Shown: positions 1 through 8,019 of the stretch, in pieces
Numbering within the stretch: position 1 is the stretch's first letter
Layout: every line of letters begins with the position of its first letter
NCBI GenBank assembly: GCA_024689985.1
Contig: JAILCZ010000005.1
Span: 1-38,041 of the forward strand
Direction of reading: 5' to 3'
Length of the DNA: 38,041 bases
From: Bacteroidales bacterium
Lineage (GTDB): Bacteria; Bacteroidota; Bacteroidia; Bacteroidales; UBA932
Notes under the pieces: model-generated
The model's input: only the letters and a program-made list of their open reading frames with translations
The model's database searches: none
What the model was told of the DNA's origin: nothing
Position numbers and translations under genes: made by a program

Positions 1-539
1 CGGAGGAGAAACTCCTTCCACCACAGGTCAGAGACCTGCCTTACCTGCTCATCATTATGGGCGCGGAGGATAAGGTTGTTCTCCATAAGTCCATAATTAT
101 ATGGGAAACCCTCCTGGCGGAGGAAACACTTCTGACGGTACGCCTCACGGAAACCGATTCTCTCATAAGAATAGACGACGGGGATCTCCTGATAGATGCA
201 GTTTCTCTCGAAATGAGGAACCTGGGCAATAAGGACGCCCTCCCCTATCCTCTGGTCGATTATATCATAGAAGGCACGGCCGGTAATCGTAATGTTGGCA
301 TCCATCCATACGCTATAGTCATAGTCACGCAGGACCTTGTGAGGCTGGAGCTTAACATAACGGGACAGACGGACGCTGTCATCATCCTCATAGCCTATGG
401 GCCTGATCTCCCATACGCCGTCACGGGACGGCTTGGAATCGTTGGTGAAGCAGATGTAGTCGAAACTCTCATCCACGACTTCAGGCTGCCTCAGGCGGTC
501 ATAACCATTGACTATGCAGGTATATATTACTTTTTTCAT
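1..539 (-). CDS. DUF616-type glycosyltransferase-like protein (3' end outside window)
   Basis: This is missing from the ORF track because it runs off the left edge. Reading the minus strand from the ATG at 539 gives an open frame beginning MKKVIYTCIVNGYDRLRQPE and staying open to base 1. It contains DYICFTND, WEIRPIGYED, RYVKLQPHKVL and DYDYSIWMDANI, the order and spacing I associate with the DUF616 family: a start resembling YTxxxGxYD, then DxxCFTD, K-PHK, and a WxDxN metal/nucleotide-site-like motif. DUF616 proteins have a nucleotide-diphospho-sugar transferase-like fold and occur in capsule and LPS loci. The start codon overlaps the stop of the TupA-like gene by 4 bp (ATGA), so the two are translationally coupled. 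About 179 residues are visible. The sugar specificity cannot be read. It probably adds or modifies a residue of the polysaccharide. Confidence 0.8.
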   Translation of the reverse strand, partial: MKKVIYTCIVNGYDRLRQPEVVDESFDYICFTNDSKPSRDGVWEIRPIGYEDDDSVRLSRYVKLQPHKVLRDYDYSVWMDANITITGRAFYDIIDQRIGEGVLIAQVPHFERNCIYQEIPVVYSYERIGFREAYRQKCFLRQEGFPYNYGLMENNLILRAHNDEQVRQVSDLWWKEFLL

Positions 540-1429
540 TTCTTGGACAATATGCACTGGCGTCCCAGCTCTTCAAGATAATCCTGGGTAAAGAAATCCA
601 TCTTGCCGGCAAGCGAGGCGAAAGTCATCTCGCCGAAATAAACCTTTCCGGCAATCTCATAGAAGTCAACGCGGACCTCAGGGAAACCCTTTGAAAGGGC
701 CGAAGCCGCTTCAAGCATCTTTTCAAGGCCCTTCGGACGCGGAACGGCCCCCTTGCCGTCACGATAGTGGTCGGTAAAGACGGAATACTCAGGATGGACA
801 TTCCAGTCAAAGTCATAGGAGTTGACATAGGTTCCTTCCTTCGTCCTGCTGTAGCAGACCCATACTCCGTAAGGCTTGCCGTCGAAGCACCAGAACTTAT
901 AGTCGACTATCGAGCTCGTAAACGGCTGCTCTTCCGGCTCAAGGAACTCCTCGGCGATGATGCAAGGCTTGATGCGGTTGTAATACATCTCCCCGTTCAT
1001 ATAGCCGAACCTGGTCTTGAGATGGCTGGCGAGGTCCTTTCGGATAGCTTCTGCATCGAAGCCCTTTGACTTGTCCACGATGTGGAAGGAGCCGCTGTCG
1101 TGGTTGCATTTGATGACGAACTTCTCAGGAAGAAGGTCAAAGTCAATCTCCTCCGCCGTTTCCCAGGCTCCGAGAAGAGGGATGAGCAAATCTCCGAATC
1201 CCTTTTCCTTCACATAATCCCTCACCCTGTATTTGTCAGAGCAGAGAGACCATTTGGAAGTGTCTCCGAAACACATCAGCCACTGTATCTTTTCATTGAT
1301 GTCGCGTGGATTCTCCCAATCAATGGGATAACCCTTCCAATAAAGCCATTCCTTTTCCACCACTCTTTTGTGGCAGAAGTCAAGCATACGCCTGCGGCAC
1401 CAATTTCTTATCTTGCTTTTAAGACTCAT
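536..1429 (-). CDS. TupA-like ATP-grasp protein
   Basis: About 297 aa. I take the ATG at 1429 (MSLKSKI) rather than the upstream TTG in the ORF track. The protein has the features of the TupA-like ATP-grasp group found in polysaccharide loci: an SDKYRVRDYV segment near residue 66, FVIKCNHDSGS near 106 (nucleotide-binding strand/loop), a YKFWCFDGKPY segment, and VRVDFY...GKVYFGEMTF near the C-terminus, which carries metal-binding acidic residues. TupA of Bacillus is linked to teichuronopeptide synthesis, where amino acids are joined to a uronic-acid polymer. This locus also encodes UDP-GlcA and UDP-GalA synthesis, so amide-linked amino acid decoration of uronic residues is a reasonable inference. 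It lies 20 bp downstream of the flippase gene and overlaps the DUF616 gene by 4 bp. The family call is firm; the substrate is unknown. Confidence 0.85.
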   Translation of the reverse strand: MSLKSKIRNWCRRRMLDFCHKRVVEKEWLYWKGYPIDWENPRDINEKIQWLMCFGDTSKWSLCSDKYRVRDYVKEKGFGDLLIPLLGAWETAEEIDFDLLPEKFVIKCNHDSGSFHIVDKSKGFDAEAIRKDLASHLKTRFGYMNGEMYYNRIKPCIIAEEFLEPEEQPFTSSIVDYKFWCFDGKPYGVWVCYSRTKEGTYVNSYDFDWNVHPEYSVFTDHYRDGKGAVPRPKGLEKMLEAASALSKGFPEVRVDFYEIAGKVYFGEMTFASLAGKMDFFTQDYLEELGRQCILSKK

Positions 1430-1449
1430 TTTCAATCTCTAACTCTATT

Positions 1450-2988
1450 TTACTTTAAATGAATTTTATCAAGCTTGGACCTGACAAAATTCTTCTCCCC
1501 GTCGCTCAGGCCGAAGAAATACGTGGAAGCCAGGATGGCAAAAGTGCTGGCGGAAGCCACGGCAACCATACGCCAGATTCCAGGATCCATAATCTTCCAG
1601 ACGGCAAATCCGGCACCGAGACCGAAGACGGTCACTGGAAGGACCTTCCAGAGCACTTCCTTGAAATACATCCTGATCGGGAAGCCCGTAACCTTGCTGA
1701 TTATGAGGAGCTTCACCACATTGCACAGGGCATAGACGCCGATGAACACATAGAAGAATGAATGTGCCGGGAAGCCGGCCTTGTACAGGATGAACGTAAT
1801 AGGGAATATGAGGAAGGTAACCGAAGAAACAACGATGTAGAAATTCCTGATGTTTCCGTTAGCCTGTATCAATGTCGAGAATGAAGTCAGAAGAAGGTCC
1901 ATCAATGCGCAGACAAGAGCCAGCTTCGTGAATATCGCAGTCCCATCAGGAGCCTCAGGTCCAAGCCAGAGACCAAGAATGGTCTCAGCCTCGAAGAGGA
2001 AAGGCACGAAGAAGAGGAATATGATAAGATAAGCATACTTGGAGCCCTTGCAAGCAAGGTCAAATGCATAGGACCTGTCTCCTGAAGAATACGACTTGGT
2101 AATCTGAGGATTCAGCGCCAGGAGAACATTCGTAACAAACTGCCTTACAGCCATTTCCACATTCAGCGAAAGGCCTCTCATAGTGTTGTATATGACACCG
2201 AAGACCAGGTTGATCAGCTGGGTGATACCCTGGGTGTTTAGCATATAGACTCCGAAGGAAAGACCGTTCCAGCCGGCGAAGCTGAACATCTTTCCGAAAT
2301 AAGCCTTGTCGAATGATACTCCCGTACGGCTTTCAGGGCAGTATTTCCTGCAATAGATGGCATAGAGGATCCTGATGAAAAGGGCAACTGCCATCATCAG
2401 GAAACCATAGAGCAGGAGCCTGTCAAAAGGAGACTTGAGAAGGGCGAGAGCGATCAGAAGCTTGAAAACTCCCTCCACGACACCTATCACGGCAAACGCA
2501 CCCATCTTCTCACGGGTGATTATGGCCGCGTTGTAAGGCACGCTGAGAAGGTTGATGATGAATGAGACCAGGGAGAACTGGAAGAGAATCTGGGCGACGC
2601 CCGTCCTGCCCTCCGGAAGATTCATCACATTGCCGACATACCAAGGACCGACAATCTCTCCAAGAATTAGGATGACTGCCGAAACCAGGAGCATAATGCC
2701 GTTGGCAGTGGCGAACACCCTCTTCTGACTCTGCAGGTCTCCCCTTCCGATCTCGACAGCCATAAAGCGGCTGACGGCTGTCGAAAGGGAGCTGGTAATA
2801 ATGGCCATCATCGAAACGAAGCTGGCCACAGCCTCATATACGCCTCTGTCGGAAGCGCCGAGGGCATTGAGCACCACCCTCGCAGTATAGAGGCCGATGA
2901 CCATAAGAAGGAACATACGGAAGTATAGCGCAAGAGTGTTCCGCGCAATCCTTCTGCTGTTTTCCGATATCGTAGATGGTCCGGCCAT
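1450..2988 (-). CDS. Wzx-like polysaccharide flippase (MOP superfamily)
   Basis: About 512 aa. The ORF track begins at a TTG; the ATG at 2988 (MAGPSTISEN) lies 8 nt after the upstream stop and is preferred. The protein is highly hydrophobic, with roughly 12-14 predicted membrane segments along its length. It begins with the typical NTLALYFRMFLLMVIGLYTARVVL first helix and has the ALGASDRGVYEA motif after it, a layout characteristic of oligosaccharide flippases that move undecaprenyl-PP-linked repeat units to the periplasm. It sits between an aminotransferase and a TupA-like gene. Wzy- and Wzz-like genes lie on the same strand at 12.5-16.2 kb, so the locus carries a Wzx/Wzy-type assembly set even though Wzx is in a separate transcription unit. 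The substrate is presumably the locus product. Confidence 0.9.
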   Translation of the reverse strand: MAGPSTISENSRRIARNTLALYFRMFLLMVIGLYTARVVLNALGASDRGVYEAVASFVSMMAIITSSLSTAVSRFMAVEIGRGDLQSQKRVFATANGIMLLVSAVILILGEIVGPWYVGNVMNLPEGRTGVAQILFQFSLVSFIINLLSVPYNAAIITREKMGAFAVIGVVEGVFKLLIALALLKSPFDRLLLYGFLMMAVALFIRILYAIYCRKYCPESRTGVSFDKAYFGKMFSFAGWNGLSFGVYMLNTQGITQLINLVFGVIYNTMRGLSLNVEMAVRQFVTNVLLALNPQITKSYSSGDRSYAFDLACKGSKYAYLIIFLFFVPFLFEAETILGLWLGPEAPDGTAIFTKLALVCALMDLLLTSFSTLIQANGNIRNFYIVVSSVTFLIFPITFILYKAGFPAHSFFYVFIGVYALCNVVKLLIISKVTGFPIRMYFKEVLWKVLPVTVFGLGAGFAVWKIMDPGIWRMVAVASASTFAILASTYFFGLSDGEKNFVRSKLDKIHLK

Positions 2989-2996
2989 TGGCAATC

Positions 2997-4307
2997 TTAC
3001 TTGTTTCTGTCCTCGTTGAAGGCCTTGAGACGCTCCTCGAGAATAGGATAGTCCTCCTCCTTCATATTGCTGGTACAGATTCTGAGGCCCTTCTCCTGGC
3101 TTCCGGAATTGGCAAGGTTCACACAGCTTACCCCGTAATACATCAGCTGGGCAATGAGCTCAGCACCGGAAAGGTCCTCATATCCGACCGTGAAGAAGAA
3201 ACCGTCACCGATAGGATCCTTTACGTCGTGACTATAGACGATGTGGAACCCGTTGTCGGTAAAGATCTTCTTGAGTCTCTCCGCACGACGGCCGTATTCC
3301 TTCATATCGGTTACAAAGTTAATCTTTCCTTCAACACTTGCATCAAGCATTGCGGCATAAGCCCACTGAGTAGCGTTGGACGTACCGCAGGTATTGTTCT
3401 CCACGACATAGTCTATGAAGGTAGGACCATAGGCACCGCTGTTTCCATAACGCTGAGCAAGAGCCGGATACTTCCTTCCATAAAGCTTGTCGCTGATGCA
3501 GACGAGACCGATTCGGCCTCCTGCGTAGCTGAATATCTTGCTGGCGCTGGTCATCACGATGCAGTTTGAAGTGTAGTTCGCGATGCTCGGAGCGAACGGA
3601 GCCTTGAAAGGATGGCTCAGGTCGCGGCGGAAATCCATACAGAAATAAGCCTGGTCCTCGAGGACGATGGCGTCGTACTTGTCGGCAAGTTCGGCGACAA
3701 TCTTCAGCTCGCTGTCTTCCAGACAGATCCAGGCCGGATTGTTAGGGTTGCTGTATGCGATTGCGGCTATGTCTCCGTGGGCGAGTTCCTGCTCAAGAGC
3801 CTGTCTGAGCTTGGGACCTCGGAAAGAGAAGATATCGAACTCCCGCCACTGAACTCCGAGCATTCGGCACTGGGCCTGCTGCAGAGGGAAGCAAGGGTCG
3901 ATGAAGAGTATCTTGTTCTTCTTGGCATCAATCTGAGCAAGAAGAAGGATCGTCATAAAAGAGCCTCCTACGGTTCCGGAAACAGGAATCACAGATTCCG
4001 GTTTGAAATCCACGTTCAGGAAGGCTTTGATGAAACGGCTGCCGGCCTCCTTGAGCTCAGGAAGACCTGCGCTTGATGGGTATTTGCCGGGGACGCCCCT
4101 CTTGAGGGCTTCGATTTCCGCATTGAGGCCGATGACATTGGCCGGTAATCCAGGATCACCCTGTTCAAGATGAATGAACGGGATGTCAGTAGCTTTTTCA
4201 ATCTTCTGGGCAAGTCCCAGCATCTGACCAATGCTTGCAGATGCCAAATCGCTTATATGGGCCTCGCCCATATGCTTTCGTACTAAATCTTCTGGATATA
4301 CTTTCAT
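2997..4307 (-). CDS. PLP-dependent aminotransferase, class I/II fold
   Basis: 436 aa from a clear ATG. A fold-type I aminotransferase: the Schiff-base lysine is in SASKIFSYAGGRIG (the S-x-SK-x(7)-GRIG pattern), preceded by AYSNPNNPAW (the conserved NPxNP asparagine) and VLEDQAYF (the aspartate contacting the PLP pyridine nitrogen). A C-terminal GLRICTSN supplies the substrate-carboxylate arginine. A TATCTTTG box (4328-4335, minus) lies about 20 bp before the ATG, so this gene probably starts its own transcript, which continues into the flippase, TupA and DUF616 genes. It could make an amino acid or amino sugar for the polymer or act in general amino acid metabolism. The coupling to TupA favours a role in decoration, but this is inference. 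The substrate cannot be read from sequence. Confidence 0.88.
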   Translation of the reverse strand: MKVYPEDLVRKHMGEAHISDLASASIGQMLGLAQKIEKATDIPFIHLEQGDPGLPANVIGLNAEIEALKRGVPGKYPSSAGLPELKEAGSRFIKAFLNVDFKPESVIPVSGTVGGSFMTILLLAQIDAKKNKILFIDPCFPLQQAQCRMLGVQWREFDIFSFRGPKLRQALEQELAHGDIAAIAYSNPNNPAWICLEDSELKIVAELADKYDAIVLEDQAYFCMDFRRDLSHPFKAPFAPSIANYTSNCIVMTSASKIFSYAGGRIGLVCISDKLYGRKYPALAQRYGNSGAYGPTFIDYVVENNTCGTSNATQWAYAAMLDASVEGKINFVTDMKEYGRRAERLKKIFTDNGFHIVYSHDVKDPIGDGFFFTVGYEDLSGAELIAQLMYYGVSCVNLANSGSQEKGLRICTSNMKEEDYPILEERLKAFNEDRNK

Positions 4308-4327
4308 CGGATGATTATTTATTTAAT

Positions 4328-4335
4328 CAAAGATA
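4328..4335 (-). promoter_or_regulatory. Bacteroidetes -7 box upstream of the aminotransferase
   Basis: TATCTTTG (TAnnTTTG) lies in the 45-bp gap before the aminotransferase ATG at 4307. I see no -33 TTTG at the canonical spacing. It probably marks the promoter of the aminotransferase-flippase-TupA-DUF616 unit. Confidence 0.45.
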
Positions 4336-4352
4336 CGAAAAAAATAGTCTCT

Positions 4353-5081
4353 TTATGAGAAAATGGCCACAAGACCTGAAATGCCTATATAGGCATAGAC
4401 CACCTTTCTGAGCACCTTGAGCGGCATTCTCCTATAGACCATATTGCCGAGCCACAGGCCGATGAACACGGCGATGACAGCATAGATCCAGGCGACGCAT
4501 ACCGCGTGGGTCACGAAGCCCTGGTTGAACCTGAAGATGGTCATAGCGAAATTGCCGATGAGGAAGTAGGTCTGGGCCATTGCGGCGTATTCGTCCTTGG
4601 AGTCCGTGCTGGACATAAAATAAAGGACAGCTGGAGGGCCCTGCATTGCAAAGAAACCGCCCATAAGGCCGGAAGCCGTACCCATTGCCACCTGGACCGG
4701 AAGCGTCGGCTTCAGGCGGATTCTCTCGCTGAAGCGGAAGAAGTAAATGCTGACGAGGATCAGGATGACGCCGAGGATATGGCGCAGGACGTGGCTGTCC
4801 ACCCTGGCGACGACCCCGACCGCGAAGAAGGAGACGACAATGAAGGTCAGCAGAATCGGCAGCAGCTTCTTCCACGGGATGAACTTCCAGTAGAACATCG
4901 TGAGATAAAGAGAGTTCACCATCGCGAGCAGGCCTGAAAGAGTGGTCGCCTCGGCATAGGAAGGCATTATGTACGGCAGAGCCGTCATAATGAAGATGCC
5001 GAATCCGAAGCCCGTGACTCTCTGTACGAAACTTGCTCCGGTACAGAAAAGAACCAGAATCAATATGGCCTCAACGCTCAT
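4353..5081 (-). CDS. TauE/SafE (TSUP) family membrane transporter
   Basis: 242 aa, almost entirely hydrophobic, with about 7-8 membrane segments. The N-terminal GASFVQRVTGFGFGIF and mid-protein GTASGLMGGFFAMQGPP segments are the duplicated glycine-rich signatures of the TSUP (TauE/SafE) family, which exports or imports sulfonates, sulfite or other small organic anions. Its ATG at 5081 directly abuts the stop of the upstream unknown gene, so the two are co-translated. No sulfur genes are adjacent; the cysK-cysE operon is 30 kb away. The substrate is unknown. It lies within the polysaccharide region but need not belong to the pathway. Confidence 0.85.
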   Translation of the reverse strand: MSVEAILILVLFCTGASFVQRVTGFGFGIFIMTALPYIMPSYAEATTLSGLLAMVNSLYLTMFYWKFIPWKKLLPILLTFIVVSFFAVGVVARVDSHVLRHILGVILILVSIYFFRFSERIRLKPTLPVQVAMGTASGLMGGFFAMQGPPAVLYFMSSTDSKDEYAAMAQTYFLIGNFAMTIFRFNQGFVTHAVCVAWIYAVIAVFIGLWLGNMVYRRMPLKVLRKVVYAYIGISGLVAIFS

Positions 5082-5630
5082 CTACTGTATTCTTTGAAGC
5101 CTGTAACCAAGGCCGAAAAGCCCGATTGCAGAACCAACCCTGCGCATTACTTCGACTCCGCGGACGAAGACGTGGAAGGCATCCACGCTTCCCGGTTCAA
5201 CATTGTCATAGCGGATAAGCGAAATGGCCTCATCCGCACAGCGGCGCAGTATCGTTGTCATCTTATTGGCCTCGGGGCTGCCGAGGGCGAAGCCGAGCAC
5301 CTTCTCAGTTATGAAATCATCCATATCGTCGAAGCCTCTCGGACCATAGAAATCAGTGTATTTGAGCATCTTGCCCTGCTCCCAGTCGACATCCCACATC
5401 TTGGCAAGTCCGAGGCCGACATATCCGGCCCAGGCAAACGCCACCTCGGGATAGGAACTGTACTCCGAAACGGCATCGGCAAGATAAGCCTTTATCCATT
5501 CGTGCCACTTGGAATCCAAGTCTTCGGAAGAAAGAATCTGTCCGGCAAGAAGACCTTCCTCCGTACATATTTTAACGAGAACAGCCTCGAGGCGGTCCTC
5601 GAAGCTGTCATACATTTCAGTCTTTTCCAT
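5082..5630 (-). CDS. Conserved-looking hypothetical protein, possibly start of a two-gene operon
   Basis: I do not recognise a named family. I choose the ATG at 5630 (MEKTEMYDSFED, 182 aa) because the ORF-track start at 5651 is a TTG lying inside a TATCTTTG promoter box (5649-5656, minus), which would leave it untranscribed. The protein is soluble and acidic, with no signal peptide. It has a mid-segment AFAWAGYVGLGLAKMWDVDWE and an alpha-helical C-terminus GVEVMRRVGSAIGLFGLGYRL. It directly abuts the TSUP transporter gene. Codon use and composition match the neighbours, so it is a real gene, but no function can be assigned. Confidence 0.7.
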   Translation of the reverse strand: MEKTEMYDSFEDRLEAVLVKICTEEGLLAGQILSSEDLDSKWHEWIKAYLADAVSEYSSYPEVAFAWAGYVGLGLAKMWDVDWEQGKMLKYTDFYGPRGFDDMDDFITEKVLGFALGSPEANKMTTILRRCADEAISLIRYDNVEPGSVDAFHVFVRGVEVMRRVGSAIGLFGLGYRLQRIQ

Positions 5631-5648
5631 TGAACCGCTTTTACGGTG

Positions 5649-5656
5649 CAAAGATA
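5649..5656 (-). promoter_or_regulatory. Bacteroidetes -7 box (TATCTTTG)
   Basis: TATCTTTG matches TAnnTTTG and lies about 19 bp before the ATG at 5630. No TTTG is present at the expected 19-21 bp upstream distance, so this is a partial promoter match. It helps fix the start of the unknown gene. Confidence 0.45.
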
Positions 5657-5658
5657 CA

Positions 5659-6726
5659 CTATTTCAGGTAGAAGTCTTTGTACCAGATGGCGAATTTGCG
5701 GAGACCGTCACGGAGACTGGTGGAAGGCTTGAAGCCGAAATCCCTTTCCAGAGGGGTCGTATCTGCGTATGTGACAGGCACATCGCCCGGCTGCATCGGC
5801 ACGAGTTCCTTATGGGCATCGAAATCGTAGTCAGCAGGAAGGACACCCGCGGAAATGAGCTCTTCCTGAAGGATATTCACGAAATCAAGAAGGTTCTCAG
5901 GACTGCTGTTGCCGATGTTATAGACCTTGTAAGGCGGCACCGGAAGGCCGTCCTCACCCTTCGCACGCTCAGGTGCCTTCGCCATAACGCGGAGCACACC
6001 CTCAACGATGTCGTCCACATAGGTAAAGTCCCTCCTGCAATTGCCATAATTGAAGATCTTTATCGTCCCGCCCTTGATGAGCTTGTCCGTAAATCCGAAA
6101 TAAGCCATATCAGGACGGCCGGCAGGTCCATAGACGGTGAAGAAACGAAGTCCGGTCGAAGGGATGTCGTAGAGCTTGCTATAGGCGTGGGCCATAAGTT
6201 CGTTGCTCTTCTTGGTCGCGGCATATAGGCTGACAGGATTGTCCACCTTGTCGTCAGTGCTGTACGGCACCTTCTTGTTGGAACCATAGACGCTGGAAGA
6301 CGAAGCATAAACCAGATGTTCTACTCCCCTGCGGCCTTCCGAATAGCTGTTGCGGCAAGCCTCAAGAATATTGTAGAAACCGATGAGATTGCTCTGGATA
6401 TAGGCATCAGGATTGGTGATGCTGTAGCGTACGCCGGCCTGTGCGGCCAGATTCACCACGATATCCGGCTGATATTCTGAGAAGATGGTATCAATCGTAC
6501 CCTTGTCGGCAATGTCTCCCTTGATGAAGAAGAAGCGGTCGCGGGAAATCTTGGCGATTTCACCGAGGCGCCAGTCCTTGATGCTCACATCATAGTAATC
6601 GTTCATATTGTCTATGCCGACCACCTTGATCTCCCCGTTATCGGAGAGGAGCCGGAGTACGAGATTGGCCCCGATGAAGCCTGCCGCACCGGTCACGAAT
6701 ACCGTCTTGTTCTCAAATACACCCAT
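5659..6726 (-). CDS. UDP-glucuronate 4-epimerase-like SDR enzyme
   Basis: About 355 aa from the ATG at 6726 (MGVFENKTVF); the track's extra residue is a GTG. An extended short-chain dehydrogenase: the NAD-binding TGAAGFIGANL is near residue 12, then GIDNMNDYYD, NLAAQAGVRYSI, YASSSSVYG, the catalytic YAATKK (Y-x3-K), and FTVYGPAGRPDMA. The NDYYD and AGVRYS motifs are typical of the CapI/UDP-glucuronate 4-epimerase branch, which interconverts UDP-GlcA and UDP-GalA. The gene immediately follows ugd (ATG 3 bp after its TAA), so dehydrogenase and epimerase form a two-step route from UDP-Glc to UDP-GalA in the cytoplasm. A 4,6-dehydratase role is unlikely because the TDE-type motif is absent. Confidence 0.88.
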   Translation of the reverse strand: MGVFENKTVFVTGAAGFIGANLVLRLLSDNGEIKVVGIDNMNDYYDVSIKDWRLGEIAKISRDRFFFIKGDIADKGTIDTIFSEYQPDIVVNLAAQAGVRYSITNPDAYIQSNLIGFYNILEACRNSYSEGRRGVEHLVYASSSSVYGSNKKVPYSTDDKVDNPVSLYAATKKSNELMAHAYSKLYDIPSTGLRFFTVYGPAGRPDMAYFGFTDKLIKGGTIKIFNYGNCRRDFTYVDDIVEGVLRVMAKAPERAKGEDGLPVPPYKVYNIGNSSPENLLDFVNILQEELISAGVLPADYDFDAHKELVPMQPGDVPVTYADTTPLERDFGFKPSTSLRDGLRKFAIWYKDFYLK

Positions 6727-6729
6727 CAC

Positions 6730-8001
6730 TTAGTCTCTCTTGAAAATATCTCTTGTATATACCTTGTCCTGAACGTCGTCCAGAACTGAGTCATAGCGGT
6801 TTGCAATGATTGCGTCGCTTCTCTTCTTGAACTGGGCAAGGTCATTCACGACCTCGCTGCCAAAGAATGAAGAACCGTCCTCTATGGTAGGTTCATAGAT
6901 GATGACCTTTGCACCCTTAGCCTTGACACGCTTCATAATGCCCTGGATGGAACTCTGACGGAAGTTGTCCGAATTGCTCTTCATCGTGAGACGGAAGACG
7001 CCGATGGTGACATCCTTCTCCTTTGCCTGGTCATAGACGCTGTTGGCGCTGTAATAGCCGGCCTTCTCAAGCACGCGGTCCGCGATGAAGTCCTTGCGGG
7101 TCTTGTTGGAATCCACGATTGCCGTGATCATATTCTGAGGCACGTTGGCGTAATTCGCGAGCAGCTGCTTGGTGTCCTTAGGAAGGCAGTATCCGCCGTA
7201 GCCGAAGCTAGGATTGTTGTACTGGGTTCCAATGCGAGGATCGAGGCAGACGCCGTCGATGATATCCTCGGTATTGAGGCCCTTCATCTCCGCATAGGTA
7301 TCGAGCTCGTTGAAATAGCTGACACGGAGGGCGAGGTATGTGTTGGCGAAGAGCTTCACGGCCTCAGCCTCCGTCGTACCCATAAAGAGGACAGGGGTAT
7401 CCTGCTTGATCGCGCCTTCCTTGATTATGGATGCGAATGTATGGGCCGCCTCCTCAAGCTTCGCATTGCCCTTGTCGTAACCCACGATGATTCTTGAAGG
7501 ATAGAGATTGTCGTAGAGAGCCTTTGACTCACGGAGGAATTCAGGGGCGAAAATGATGTTCGGCACGATCACCTTCATAGTACCGTCAGCCTGGCGCTCG
7601 CGGTAAGCGAACTTCTGGCGCACGGACTCGGTATATCCCACAGGGATGGTTGACTTGATCACCATCACGGCATCAGGATTGACCTCAAGCACAAGTTCGA
7701 TCACTTCCTCAACGTGGGAGGTATCGAAATAATTCTGCTTGCTGTCATAGTTCGTAGGAGCTGCGATTACGACGAAATCAGCGTCAGCATAAGCCTTGCG
7801 GCCGTCGAGGGTCGCTTCGAGGTCGAGATTCTTTTCCGCAAGATATTTCTCTATATATTCGTCCTGAACAGGAGAAATCTTCTTGTTGAGCTTCTCCACC
7901 TTCTCAGGAATGACATCTACCGCAGTCACCTTATGATGCTGCGAAAGAAGTGTCGCTATTGACAGGCCGACATAGCCCGTACCTGCTACTGCAATTTTCA
8001 T
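6730..8001 (-). CDS. ugd: UDP-glucose 6-dehydrogenase
   Basis: 423 aa, full length. The N-terminal Rossmann motif [10 protein letters not shown] is near residue 7. It is followed by [17 protein letters not shown], the FAPEFLRE signature near 151, and the catalytic cysteine at about residue 272 in [10 protein letters not shown], the hallmark of UDP-sugar 6-dehydrogenases. It oxidises UDP-glucose to UDP-glucuronate with two NAD+. Product use is evident nearby: a 4-epimerase directly downstream (UDP-GalA) and a UDP-xylose synthase at 21.5-22.4 kb. It lies 18 bp after the HTH-sugar kinase gene, so it should be transcribed from that gene's promoter at about 9400 and may be controlled by its operators. 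Confidence 0.95.
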   Translation of the reverse strand: MKIAVAGTGYVGLSIATLLSQHHKVTAVDVIPEKVEKLNKKISPVQDEYIEKYLAEKNLDLEATLDGRKAYADADFVVIAAPTNYDSKQNYFDTSHVEEVIELVLEVNPDAVMVIKSTIPVGYTESVRQKFAYRERQADGTMKVIVPNIIFAPEFLRESKALYDNLYPSRIIVGYDKGNAKLEEAAHTFASIIKEGAIKQDTPVLFMGTTEAEAVKLFANTYLALRVSYFNELDTYAEMKGLNTEDIIDGVCLDPRIGTQYNNPSFGYGGYCLPKDTKQLLANYANVPQNMITAIVDSNKTRKDFIADRVLEKAGYYSANSVYDQAKEKDVTIGVFRLTMKSNSDNFRQSSIQGIMKRVKAKGAKVIIYEPTIEDGSSFFGSEVVNDLAQFKKRSDAIIANRYDSVLDDVQDKVYTRDIFKRD

Positions 8002-8019
8002 ATCAATAGAATTAAATGG

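Noticed and set aside
57-581. 174-aa plus-strand ORF at the left edge
   Set aside because: Shadow of the DUF616-type gene, whose minus-strand reading has conserved motifs and a coupled start.
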